Origin: Tausonia pullulans
Lineage: Eukaryota; Basidiomycota; Tremellomycetes; Cystofilobasidiales; Mrakiaceae
Direction of reading: 5' to 3'
Length of the DNA stretch: 64,000 nucleotides
Assembly (NCBI GenBank): GCA_951802195.1
Contig: OX637621.1
Coordinates: 1,674,001 to 1,738,000, forward strand
Shown piece after piece: positions 31,643-42,889 of this stretch. The notes below the pieces were generated by a model. That model saw nothing but the letters and a program-made list of their open reading frames with translations. It was not told where the DNA came from and did no database searches. Every line of letters starts with the position of its first letter. The stretch's first letter is position 1. The translations under genes and the position numbers were made by a program.

Positions 31643-34600
31643 TCATCCCGTGTAGTTGCTCGGGAATATGCCAACCTGCCCACCTTTGATGCCTTCCCAC
31701 CAGCCATCGCCGTACTGCCTCCCCAGAACCGTCAGCTCGAGGCGTTCGCCCGCGATGAGCGAGAGCTCGTCCGAGCCTTGGGCAGCATAGTCATAGAGGA
31801 CCGTCACTGGGGGATCATGTAGAGACGAGTGAGCGAGTAGACTGGAGGAAGGGAAGATAGAGGCTCGTACCAAAATCGCCACTGCCTCCATTCGCTGTAC
31901 CGCCCGCTGCTGGCGTAGCTGCTGGCGCGGCCACTGCTGCTGATCTTGCTCTTGCCCCTCCTGCCTGGACGTACGTCGAAGGGCAGAGACCCTGTGACCC
32001 CGAGGCATTGCGGATCTTGGTCCACCCAGAGCCATCGTCCGGTTCGGTGATCGTCACTTGCTCGCCCTCTGCGTTGGACATGGCTGATGATCAGTCACTG
32101 TTCAATGCGAAAGGAAGCCCCCCTTCTCTTTCTCGACCCACCAGAAACTGTGATCTCAAACTCCGAGCTCGCCTCGTAGTCAAACATGACCGTCGCCACT
32201 TCGCCGCCGCCCGCCTCCTCTTCGACGACGTCCTTCTCATGCATGATCGACGGCGGGACCCGCGACGCTCCCGCAATGGATGGGTGCGTGGAGGGAGCGG
32301 AGGAAGACGCCGAGCTGATGGATCGGGAGAGGGAGGTCGTTCGTGCGAGAGAAGTGGAGGCTCGGCGAGTGGAGGGTGTCGACGATCGACAGTTGGAGGG
32401 GATCTGGAAGGAACGATGGTATGTAATTCAGCAGAGAACCCACGCCATGTTTTGAGCTGATGCGAGCGACGGACCTTGAACTCGCACTTGGAATGAACCG
32501 TCACGCCGCAGCCCTTGCATGTCTTGCCCTGTTTGCCCAGTCCCCAGATTGAGCCGGCGCAAAACGCGCACCTGGGAAATTCGGTAAGATTCCAAAAGCC
32601 CAAACAACGTGTAAGTCCGCACTCACTGTGTCGGCACGGCAAAATTCGACTTCTTGAAGTCGTGCGGCGCCTGGGCACCGACCTCGTCGCCAAGAGCCTC
32701 TTGGAGGATTGAGGCAACGACGTTGCTCGCCGTCACTTGATTCGAGAGCGTGGCGACCTGACATATATTGGTGTTAGAGATTTAATAAGGCGTAATGGAA
32801 AGACGGCATGCTCACCTCAGTCAAATTTCCGAGGAGACTCTCCATCACTTGATCAGGATCACCGAGGCTGTGGTCCTGCGAGTACCGACTGACGACGTCG
32901 CCGAGCTGCAAGTCGAGGAGCAGTTGGTCATCAGAGAAGTGGAGGCAAGGCTCGACGAAGAGAGGACTTGCTTGGTTGAGCTCCGACTGTTTGATGTCGA
33001 GGACGGGGGAGAGCTGGTCAAGTCGAGCCAGCGTCTTTGCCAGCTCTGTTGAGGGCGAGCTGCGTCAGCAGTATTGCTGGGATGAAGAGGAATGGTACGC
33101 ACTGTTCTGCATGACGATCTTGGGGCCCTCCTGCATGTCGATGTTGCTGGGAAATGAGCAGCGTCAGCGATAATCATGTCTTGCAGTGGGGATCGGATCC
33201 ACATACCCCTCCTCATAGAATCCCTGTGCCGGCTCCCACTCCAACCCTTCAGGCTCCTTCCAGCCGCCAACACGCGTATTGTGCTCAATATAGACTGAAG
33301 GGTAGCGATAGTCAGCGCGTGGCGGGAAACAGTACACGGCGCGTGTCAACGCACGCTCGATATCCTTTGTAAGGTCGACCGACTTGAGCGATTCAAGCGA
33401 CGAGGCGCTGAGGTTGGTGAGCCGGCTGTGGTGCGCGGCGACGAGCTCCACCGAAGTCGTGAGAATGGAGTGGAGGGTCTTGAGGCTCGAGAGATGGAGC
33501 TCCTCTGCTCAGATGAAACATGGACCAGTGATGAGTAAAAAGCGGAAGTTCAATGACAATGAACTGATGAGCGCACGAAGTCTCTGCGTGGCAAAGAGGC
33601 AGAGTGATATCAGTCTTCATTGGCTACGAGGTAAAGAAATAGCATGTCAGACTCACGTCTTCAAAGGCGGGCAAATCCTGCTGGAAGAACCGCTCCTTGA
33701 TCGCGTTTGCCACGCCTGTTTTTACAATCAGAGCGCTATTGTAAAGGATGAAGAGTCAGTCAGAGAGACATTAGGAAGAGATGACTGACAGCTCACTTCT
33801 TCTCCTCGCCGACCTTGGCCTTGACCTCGTTGAGAGCCTTCGCCGAACGATCGACATGCTTATCCCCGCTGGCAACGGATCGCTCATATTTCTGCCGGGC
33901 CTGCTCGAGCTCATCGCAGGCAGTCTGGTACTTGGATTTGGCCTAGGGGTGATGACGTCAGGATCAGATGAGCGAATGTGTTGGCGTAACCTGATTGACC
34001 TTTGCGCGCTCAGCGTTGTACGACTCCTTTTGGCTCTGAATTTCGTCGTAATAGGTGGAGTACTGTGAGGCGTGCGAGTCGTCAGTGTTACGGGACAAGT
34101 CACGGCTCTGGCCGACGCATTGCGCGCAATCAGGAAGAATACTGACGCGTCCGCAGATGATCTCCTTGCGGCGCTCTCGTTCCTTGAGCGTCTCTGAGAC
34201 CTGGGTGGTCAGCTTGTCGGAGAGGGTGATGTGCGAGGCCGCGGTCGTCTCTGAGGCGGTGAGGAGAGCCGAGATGGCCTTCTCGAACGAGCTGGGAGAG
34301 AGAGGGCGACGCAATGTTATCGGCACAAGTCCGCCTAACGAGAGTAAAGAACGGTAAGTGTAGTAAGACTCACCAATTGGCTCCAATCCCTCCTCCTTTC
34401 CCGATGGACTCGCCGACCCACTACGAGGAAGGGAGTAATGCGACAGCGGAGTTAGTCGCCAGAGACGCGTCGCAAGCGGCAACGGCGACGACCGCAACTC
34501 ACGAGGGCATCGCCCCGCTTGTTTTTGCGCTCAGCCATGGCCCGGGTGATCTTCTGCAGCTTGAGCCCATATTCGCGCTCCACTGCGGTCGAGACGAGGG

Positions 34601-34770
34601 GACGTCGGCGGATAGTGATGAAGAGCCGGCGCTGGGAGAGGGGGAGACTCACGCGCGGCGCGCTCGACGATGAATTTGTCGCAGTCGGCGTAAAAGGTGA
34701 GGACAGACCCGATATGGTTGATAATTGGGGTCGCCTGGTCTGGCAGGGCTGCTCCGTACGAAAATTCCAT
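31643..34770 (-). CDS. BZZ1: BZZ1-type F-BAR protein with C1 and two SH3 domains
   Basis: Bzz1 binds curved plasma membrane at endocytic patches and recruits Las17/WASP to drive Arp2/3 actin assembly. The start is ATG 34770-34768 (MEFSYGAALPDQ) and a dozen or more exons end at TGA 31643-31645. The F-BAR region is seen in VEREYGLKLQKITRAMAERK, SFEKAISALLTASETTAASH, YDEIQSQKESYNAERAKVNQ and the helical KSKYQTACDELEQARQKYE. After a second helical stretch comes a C1/phorbol-ester-type zinc finger (CAFCAGSIWGLGKQG, then CKGCGVTVHSKC), then SH3-1 (VMFDYEASSEFEI to SQGLCPSTYVQ) and SH3-2 (VLYDYAAQGSDELSL to GWWEGIKGGQVGIFPSNY). The domain order is that of Bzz1 and the related syndapin/TOCA families; the two SH3 domains after a C1 favour Bzz1. 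It diverges from the DHHC gene across only 228 bp. Confidence 0.92.
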
Positions 34771-34998
34771 GGTGTATGCGAACCGATGGCTGTTGAGAGA
34801 GGGAGACGTTGGCTCGCTCTCTCGGGCCTTCCCTGGAGGCTCATTCCACCCACAGACCCTCGCCGCGTCCGCCCGCCTCTCTCCCTCATCATTCAGCCTT
34901 GGTTCTCCCCCCCCCTCCCCCCCCAAAAACGATCAGCTACAACACGCTCATCTTCCTCCTGAAACTTATCTGCGTCCCCTTATCATCCTCGCGACATC

Positions 34999-37008
34999 AT
35001 GCCGCCTCGCCCTCAGACGGGAGACCGGCTGGCATCCTAGTGAACACGACTGTTCTTGGTCCCCGCGCGCGACGCGTCATTCAAGTCGACTGACTAACGA
35101 CCGACGACCTCGGCTTAGCTTCGCGGACCTCCCGCCCATCACGCCCGCCTCATACGGCTATACGCCTAAGCTGAGGTCTCAACAGGCAGCAGCCTCGCGC
35201 TCAGCCTGGCGGCGGTTTCTCTCGATCCTGCCCATCCTCGGTGAGTGCCCGTCGTACGTTTCGCGCTTGAGCTTCAGAGTACCCACGCCTCTCGGCTTTT
35301 GCTTTCATCCAGTCGTCATGGCGCTCGTTTTTTTTCCTGTCCCAGGTTTCATCTGGCTCGCCCTCCACTCGACGTGGGCAAAACGTCGCCGGCCCTACCT
35401 AGCGCTCTACCAGCTCTCAGTCTTCGGCGTCCTCTTGACGCTCACCGTCGTCTGCTACTTCGCCGCCCTCTGGACACACGCCGGGGCGCCCCCGAAGAAG
35501 CTCCACATCGGGGCGCAGTTCCCTCTGGGGGACGATGACGGTCAGACGACGGCAATGGACGAGGAGGAGGCCATCGGCATGCAGGAGATCGGTGGTGGCG
35601 CCAGGAATGATGGAGCGTCTGAGAGCCTTCTCCTCGAGGGCGCTAACGTAGACCGAGTTCAGTCGGTGATGGCCAAGTCATCGACTGGAGGTGGCAGGTA
35701 CTGTCGCAAGTGCGACTGCCCTAAGCCGGACCGAACGTTGGTTGACATACCGTTGACTCTTCCACTCATTGCTCGCTGACTACGGCCCCATTGGACAGGC
35801 ACCACTGCTCAACTTGCGGTCGCTGCATCTTAAAGATGGACCGTAAGTGGCCCTACCAGATCTGCACTCAGCCAGATCCTGAATCATCTCTCCTGTCGAC
35901 AGACCACTGCGTGTGGCTCGGGACATGCATGGGTGCGCCATGTCTGAGTCTTGAACGCTGCGCCATCCACCCTGACGAAGCACAACAACACAGGCCAAAA
36001 GAACTATCGCTCGTTCCTTCTCTTCCTCACCTATGCCTCTCTCTATTCTCTCCACGTCGCCATCGAGGCGTTCAGGACGGTTTGGGCCTTCTTCTCGGAG
36101 AGCGACGCCATGGTGAGCGGCTCATCGTAGCCCTTCATAATGGCTCACTTCGCTGACACATTGTCCTTGTAGACCGAGGTTGACTTCACGCCCGTCTCTC
36201 ATCTCATTCTCCTCGTAATGGGATTCGTCTTTACCCTCTCTATCGGCGGCTTTGCGATCTACCATTGGTGGCTCGCCATGTGTGTCTCTCTTTCCACCGT
36301 CCGCTTCTCCCGACCCCGGCTAACCTTAGTCCGATCAACATTTAGTTGCAACCAAACAACGCTCGAGAGCATGCAGACCTCGCGTGAACCCCCTGCACTC
36401 GCGCTTCCTCCATCTCCGAATGTGACGATGTCAATAAGGTGGCGACCGAACCACCTCCTGTCGCGGTCTGAGTGGCGAAATTCTCAGGCGGCGCATGTCA
36501 ACATTTGGGATCTCGGTGGGTCTGCTCTTCGGGGTTTCTCTCCTTCGTTTTCGTCTCTCTCGTTGTTGTCTCCTTTCCTTTGAGCCCTTTTCTCCGCCGC
36601 AGCTCTATACCCTTCAACTGAACCCGCTGATAAACTGACAATGATGTCTATAACCTCACCTTCACCGCAGGCTGGCGGAAGAACCTCCTCTCTCTTGCGC
36701 CCTCCACCCTCCACCCGCCCGGAAGCCCGCGATTTCTGCTCGTCTATATTCTCCCCTCACCCGTCGCGGCCGATGGGCTCTCCTTCCCTACCAATACGCG
36801 GGCCGTCGAGAGGCTGAGAGAAAGGACGAGGGTCGTCCGGTTGGGGGAGGACCCGGTGGCGAGGATGCTGCGGGAAAGGGAGGACGAGGAACAAGATCAA
36901 TGGCGCCGGTTGCCGGCGGAGGGGGAAGACGAGGAGGAAGGAAGGGAAGATATCGAGCGAGGCAGAGGGTCCGGGTGGGATACGAGGCGTCGAGAGCGAG
37001 TTTCTTGA
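34999..37008 (+). CDS. DHHC palmitoyltransferase (Pfa3/Pfa4-like)
   Basis: Exon 1 (34999-35039, MPPRPQTGDRLAS plus two bases) joins at about 35119 to FADLPPITPASYGYT. Then come a membrane helix pair (VVMALVFFPVPGFIWLALH and LSVFGVLLTLTVVCYFAAL), the Cys-rich domain (CRKCDCPKPDRTHHCSTCG, CILKMDHHCVWLG with the catalytic DHHC completed by splicing), two more helices (FLLFLTYASLYSLHVAIEAF and LILLVMGFVFTLSIGGFAIY), the TTxE motif in CNQTTLESM, and the NIWDLGWRKNLL signature. The stop is TGA 37006-37008. It S-acylates cytoplasmic cysteines of membrane-associated proteins; the yeast relatives act at the vacuole (Pfa3, on Vac8) or ER (Pfa4). The sequence between TTxE and NIWDLG is longer than usual, and an acidic/Arg-rich tail of about 80 residues follows. 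Confidence 0.9.
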
Positions 37009-37834
37009 TGTTGGTGATGAGTTTTGACTGACCGCTGATGCGGAGAGCAATAGATCGATCGCCCAGCAGCCGCTAGCGAACGTCACAGGGGGAGCTTCTT
37101 GCGCCACAATTCATCCAAGCATGTGTTTATGTAAGCGAGGGTGCTTGTACTAACGACCCACTAGGATCGATGCCTGACAATCTGCATGACAAAACTTCAG
37201 AGAAATAATGTGAACAGATACAGCATCCTGCGTCCACTCCGGGGACCTACGTTGATTGTCTCCCTCAGTCTCTCACAAGCTCCTGACCTGTCTGACTGTC
37301 AACTCGAATTTTGGTGCTCTCTTGCTCGCGTACACGCGGAGACACGCAAAATCTAGACTAGTGAAGCGGTCGCAGACATCCTCCCACGACTTGAGCGAGC
37401 GAGTGACTCCCCTCTTCCTGACTCGATCGCCAACAAAAGAGTTGAGACCCCTCTTCCTTTCGGATGACTGCTGAGAGGAAGAGGGGGAAAGAGCTGACGG
37501 AGGAGCCAAAGGATCATCAAGAGAAGAAGGGGTTGCGGGGTTGTTTGATTCCCTTTTTCTCTCTCTTCTCCGCCCTCTCTCCCCCCACCTTGCCTGCCTG
37601 CTTGCGCGCGCGCGGGGTTTCCTCGCCTGTCTCGTCCCTATCCCGCTCGCCTCCTGCTGTCGGATGTCGACCCCCTGGAACTTGCAGGCTCCTCGTCCTC
37701 TCCTCATCCCTCGACCACCAGCATCGCCGAACCAGAGTTACTTGTGATCAAGAGACGGGCAGAGAGCGTCGTCTTCCCCTCCCTCTCTTTCCCTCGCACC
37801 ATCACCTCGCCCTCGCTCTTCTCGCGCCAACTAG
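37009..37834. other. Intergenic region 5' of the PH-like protein gene
   Basis: About 825 bp with the 3' end of the DHHC gene and the promoter/leader of the next plus-strand gene. The stretch 37535-37830 is C/T-rich with a GCGCGCGCG run (37604-37614). No exon is recognised. Confidence 0.4.
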
Positions 37835-40800
37835 ATGCCCAAGCGCGTCTCTACCGCGTCGCCGTCGTCGAGCCCCCCGGCAGCAGCGGCGACGGCGGGG
37901 AATGACGGCTCGCCGGTCTCCCCCGGCAGCGGAGGCGGACTGCCAGCCGAGGTGCGCTCCTCTTTCTCTCCGTCCCTCATCTCGCTCCTCCTCTCCCTCT
38001 GTTCGGCCCCGTCAGAGATGGTGGGAGAGAGGGAGCGGACCGGCAGGACAGATGCGACGCAGCCCACAGGGGAGCGACGTCCACATCTGTCTCCTCCTTC
38101 CTCGTCCCAGCTCTGCGTCCTGCCGCCGCCGTCAGCGCGCCGCGGGGACGACCGGTAGAAACTGGGGAGGCTCTCTCATTCTCTCCTTACCCCGCCTCAG
38201 TCTCGTTCGCTCGATCGGGCGGGCAGCGCGGATGGAGTAGCAGGAAACTGGGGGTTTCATAGGGAGTGAGCGATAGAGAGACAACGAACGAGGAACAATG
38301 GTCGTCTCTCTTCCTCCTCGGCCTCGACCTCGGCGCGCTTCCTCCGTTCAAATGCGAGACCGCTCTCGAACCTCGGTGCCCCTTTCGAAACAAGATCCTG
38401 ACGTTGAAGTTTTCCTTTCTTTCCTTTCTGACATTCTAGTCTTCGCCCCTGGCGGCCGCCGCTCCTCCTCCTGCCCTGCCGTCGTCGCAAACCCGCCAGT
38501 CGTCGCCCTCGAGCTCGTCACTCCGACGGACCCACTCGTCTGTGATACTCGCCTCACCAGCGAGGGTCGCTCCGCCTTTGAGGGCGAGGTCCGGGTCCGT
38601 CACGACGAGCAGCCGTGCCTACGGCCCGCCGACGGTTGTCATCGCCACAGACCCTGACACGCTTAAAAACGGTGGCGGATCAGCAGCAAGCGGCGGCTGG
38701 GAGACCGTCGGAGTACAGGATAACAGCAGCAGCGGCCAGCCAGGTGATCACTACCTTTTTCCTGTCAATATCTCGCCCTTACTCAGCTCGCCTTCCTCGG
38801 ATGGCCTGGAACCTCCCCAGCTGTACATCCTTGGGGAGGAGATTCCCGAGGACCCCTTTGGCCGGGCCGACCTCGCTCGCAAGCGATCTCTCCACGCGGC
38901 CAAGCGGCTCCAGGGCTCAACTCTTCGCAAGACCATCACGTCTTCCGGGCCATCAACCCTGGTCTCGATCCCTTCCTTGGGAGGGCATTCATCGTCGTCT
39001 CTGCTCCTCCATCCTTCTCAATCGATGGTACCATCCATGGAGCCGTCTGCACGTGCTGTCGAGCTCCCGCAACAGCCACCGCTACCCACCAAGCGAGGTT
39101 CCATTTTCAGCGGCTTGCATAAACCGTCCTTCTTTGGCCGCCACGGCAAGACCGATGCAGCCGTTCGCTCCTCGCCCTCGTCAGGACGACGACAGGCCGG
39201 TTCGATCTCGAACGACGGCGTTAATTCAACGTCGGTGACCCACTCTTCATCTTCTCCGACAGTGATTACGGGTCTGCCCGAGTCTGCCGCCACCACCGTC
39301 GTCCCTAGACTGCCCACGTCGTCGCGATCAACCTCGGACCTCATGACTGCGGCCTTCCTTGGTCCCACCGTCATCTCCACTCCGCCTGCAATGCGGGAGG
39401 AAGGCACATCGACCTCCCGGCGACCCCGACTCGTCTCGTCCAACTCACTCCCTGCGCTCGCCGTCCTCGCAGGCGCTACCCACCCTTCCCCTTACATCAA
39501 TACCTCTGTCGCCGACTCATCCGCCCGTATCCCGTCCTTCGATCAGTCGCGTTCGCATCCGGTCCTCCCGACGTACCCATCGGTCAAGGCCTCCCTTCAG
39601 CCGCTCATTGTCAGCGAAGCGCGTGTCCACCGCCGACCGGGCATGCAGATCCAAGATTGGAAGTCCCGTGTCCTCGTCCTCACCACCTTTACCGCTCCCG
39701 TCCCGGCGTCCTCTTCGCTCATCACCTACGCCACTTCCTCGTCTGGCCAGTCCTCCTCGTCGGCAGCCAAAGGCGGAACCAGGACCGAGGCCTGGGTTCA
39801 CCTCTTCATGGCCGACAACCCCCACCAAAAGGAGGTTGGCCGGATGAGGCTCGCCCAAGGCGCGACCGTCAGTGTGCTTGACTCTTCGCTCGGTGGCGAG
39901 CAGGCTGCTTGCGCAGCCGGGAGCGCCGGCGTCGTTGTCCTTGTCCCGGTCGAACGGAGACCGAGGGAGCACTCGAACAACATTGCGGAGATCACGCAGC
40001 TCGCGAAGGAGGAAGGCGCAGTTGGAGAGAAGCCTTGGATACTTCAGTTCCGTGATGAGTAAGTCGATGCTCGCTTCGCTTCCTCCTTCATTCATTCCCA
40101 GCCTCTGACCGAGCGATCCTCCCGCGATTCAGACCGTCTGCACGAGCATGGGTGACGATGGCTCGAGGTCTCTTGTTCCTTCAGATGTGAGAGAAAAACA
40201 AAGAAACGTCCATGTCCTCGTGCTTGCTCTGATTGTCTTCCTTATCCCTCCTCAACCATCGTCGCTACAGGGCTGAATCCATCGGACTCGGCGCTGCAGC
40301 TGCTGAAGCCCAGGCTAACGGTGAGCCAATCGACGGCGACCTTGACGTGGCGATCGCCCAACTCGCAGCCCGAGACCGCTCAAAGAGCAGCGTCGCCCCG
40401 CCGTTCTCCTCTACATCCCTTCCGACTGTCGCTCCCTGTTTGAAGACGGAAGCCGCAGGATCGGAAATTTCACTTGTCTCTTCGAGAACACTCTCCACTG
40501 CCCACCCATCTTTCACGACACCTACCTCTCTCTCCTCTGCCTCGTTGGCCCCCGCCTCGTCTGCGGACACCCCTCCCGCACTCAGGTTCATCCCCCAGCC
40601 ATCTCGCAAGAACTCGCTCCCGACGCTCGCTCGGGTCTTCGGCGTCAAGGGTCATAATGGGCCCTCCATCACAAGTCCCGTACTCATGGCGAGCAGCAAC
40701 CCAATCGTCGCGCATCTCACGGGTTCAGTCGCTGACCTCGCGGCGGGAGGATCAGGAGGAAGCATCAGCGGCCGCAGCCGATCAGGCTCGACTGTATCGG

Positions 40801-42455
40801 CCCTCTCCGCCGCGTCCTCTAACGATAACGCCTTCGACAAACTGGAGTCATACCTCCGTCGAGAGCATGGTCTTGCCGCCTCGGCGCGGGCTAGACTCGC
40901 AGCCATCGCCGCTACCTCCGACCAGGATCCCTCAGCTTCGGACTCAGCCGCGCGCGTCGGAGAGCCTCGCAAGTCCCTCAGCCTCACCAACCTCGCCGGA
41001 CACGCCTCATCTGGTGGACGAGGTGCTGGAGGCGGGGAGAGCGGTAGCCGTGGCAACGACAAGGGGAGCCACTCGACTCACGGATGGTCGGTCTCGACTT
41101 GGGAGGAGGCACTCGACGGCGTGGGAACGCTCTCCTTTTCGTCCAAGATGTCCAAAGAGCGTGAAGCGGTCAACAGCAGCAGTGGTGGAGGAGGACATCA
41201 CCCATTCCGCAACTCGTATCAGCATGTCCACGATGCGCAGCCCCCTCGCTCTGGCAACGATGACCGACGACAGACGACTCCAGAGTGGACGCTACCGCCA
41301 GCTTCCGACAAGCAGAACTCCCGCCGCTCGGCCCAGTCCGGGCTCAGCGATGGTGCCTGGCCCGCGTCGGGCTACCAGGGCAGCGCCTCCTCCTGCGGCG
41401 GCGTCAACCTCGTTAGGAGCTCGTCGGTTGCTTCATCTGTCAACACATTCACAGACTCGTCCAGCCAGTACACGACCTCGACGGGCCGGTCGCGCGTCGA
41501 CAGGTTGTCGTACCAGCTCCCGCCCCCGGTTCCGCCCCCATCTTACCCGCTCCCGCCACCTCCGTCGTCGTCTAAGCAGGCCGACGTGGAGGCGAGCCTC
41601 GTGAGCCTTGAGACCTCTGAGCAGGCTGAGACTCCAAGCATTCAGACGCTCCTCGACGAGAACAGCCGTCTTCGGGCCGAGCTCGAGAGGCTTCGCAGCG
41701 TTACCCCGGGATCATCTAGTGGTCGCAGTTCGCCTGTGACCTCGTCGATGGGTGGTGAGGAGGTCGGGCTCTTCCCGGCGTCATACTCTTTCGGGCTTCC
41801 TCGCTCCTGCAGTTCGCCATCCGCTTTAAGCCACGCAGCTTGTCCGGACTTGATCGACTCAACTGCCTCTTCCGCTTTCAGCTCTACCAGCGTCCCGACT
41901 CCGGTTGCAGTCAAGCGTGCCTCTCGCTCGCGCATGTCTTTGCCGCCGCCAGGGCCTCGTCTCCCTCCTCCGACATGTTCACCGCCTCCGCCCCCTGCCC
42001 CTCACCCACCTTCGTTCCCCCCTGCCTCCTCCACCTCTTTCCCCGTCGGTTCAGCCCTTGGTAGTGGTCTGACCACGGGCTTCCAGCCGCGCCGTCGTTC
42101 CTCGGACCCTCCCCACCCCTCCGACCCACCCCCCATCTTCCCGCGCAGCTCGCGCCGTCCTTCCCTCAGCCTCGAGACGCTCACGGAGTCGCTCATCACC
42201 TCACCGAATCTTGATCAGAGCGAAACATCCTCATTCCCGCCTGCCTGCTCACAGCCCAAGGGCAACATCACCGCGCGCATGCTCGGCCCTCCACCACCAA
42301 AACCAGAGCGGTCGGCGTACCGGCCCTCCCCCCATCGGTCCCGGCCGCCTCCAAGAGGATCTGGCTCCTTCCCCCCGACGACTCATGGGTCAGCTGGAGC
42401 GGCGTCTTCTTTGGATGTGGCGCCTGGAGGTCGGCCCGCCACCGCTGCGGGATAG
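37835..42455 (+). CDS. Large low-complexity protein with a PH-like region
   Basis: Exon 1 (37835-37951, MPKRVSTASPSSSPP) is followed by an unusually long intron (37952-38439) and a large exon (38440-40058). A small exon (about 40133-40188) joins in frame to the last exon (from about 40272), which ends at the TAG before 42456. The protein is about 1,330 residues, mostly Ser/Pro-rich and disordered. The one ordered-looking region (about 39640-40330) reads like a split PH domain: MQIQDWKSRVLVLTTFTAP, WVHLFMADNPHQKEVGRM, GVVVLVPVERR, KPWILQFRDE and, after splicing, WVTMARGLLFLQMAESIGLG, the usual C-terminal PH helix. Near 41640 IQTLLDENSRLRAELERLRS is a short coiled coil. Pro-rich stretches (41520-41570, 41940-42060) could bind SH3 or WW domains. 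I do not recognise a named family; a membrane- or cortex-associated scaffold is a guess. Confidence 0.75.
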
Positions 42456-42889
42456 GTCTGAGCAAGACTCGGCCTACCTCAATCTTTGTCTTGTCCTGTC
42501 GTCTCTTTGCTCTGTCTTTTCCCTCTTCTTTCTCACGTCTCTCTCTCTCTCGTATCCTATATCGTTAGGCCCCAATCTTATCGTCCTTCCTTTTGTTTTC
42601 TTCCCCTTTCCTTGTTGCCCCTCTGTCATTTCCTAGACGAACTCTGTTGTTCTCCCGTCGTTTCGGCCCTTAACTTACCACTGCCTGCCTCCTCTTCCTC
42701 CTTGGTCCGTTTCCCTTGCTGTCGATGCTTTCAGGATCTCCACTGTATGGATGGCGACATTACTTTATGCATGGTCTTGCTTGAACCAGTAAAGCCAGCA
42801 AAGGCATCTCATCGCGTGTCGTAAAAAGGAGGAAGAACAAAACAAACAAAAAAACGCCGAGACCCGGAACACCTTCTCCAACAACTCAC
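42456..42889. other. Convergent 3' region
   Basis: About 430 bp between two facing genes, pyrimidine-rich on the plus strand (TCTCTCTCTC at 42540-42552) and A-rich at 42826-42855. It should contain both 3' UTRs. No additional gene is seen. Confidence 0.5.

Noticed and set aside
32091-32717. Arg-rich open frame on the minus strand within the BZZ1 region as a separate gene
   Set aside because: It overlaps the C1 and SH3 exons of BZZ1 in another frame and is explained by GC bias, apart from the C1 exon itself.
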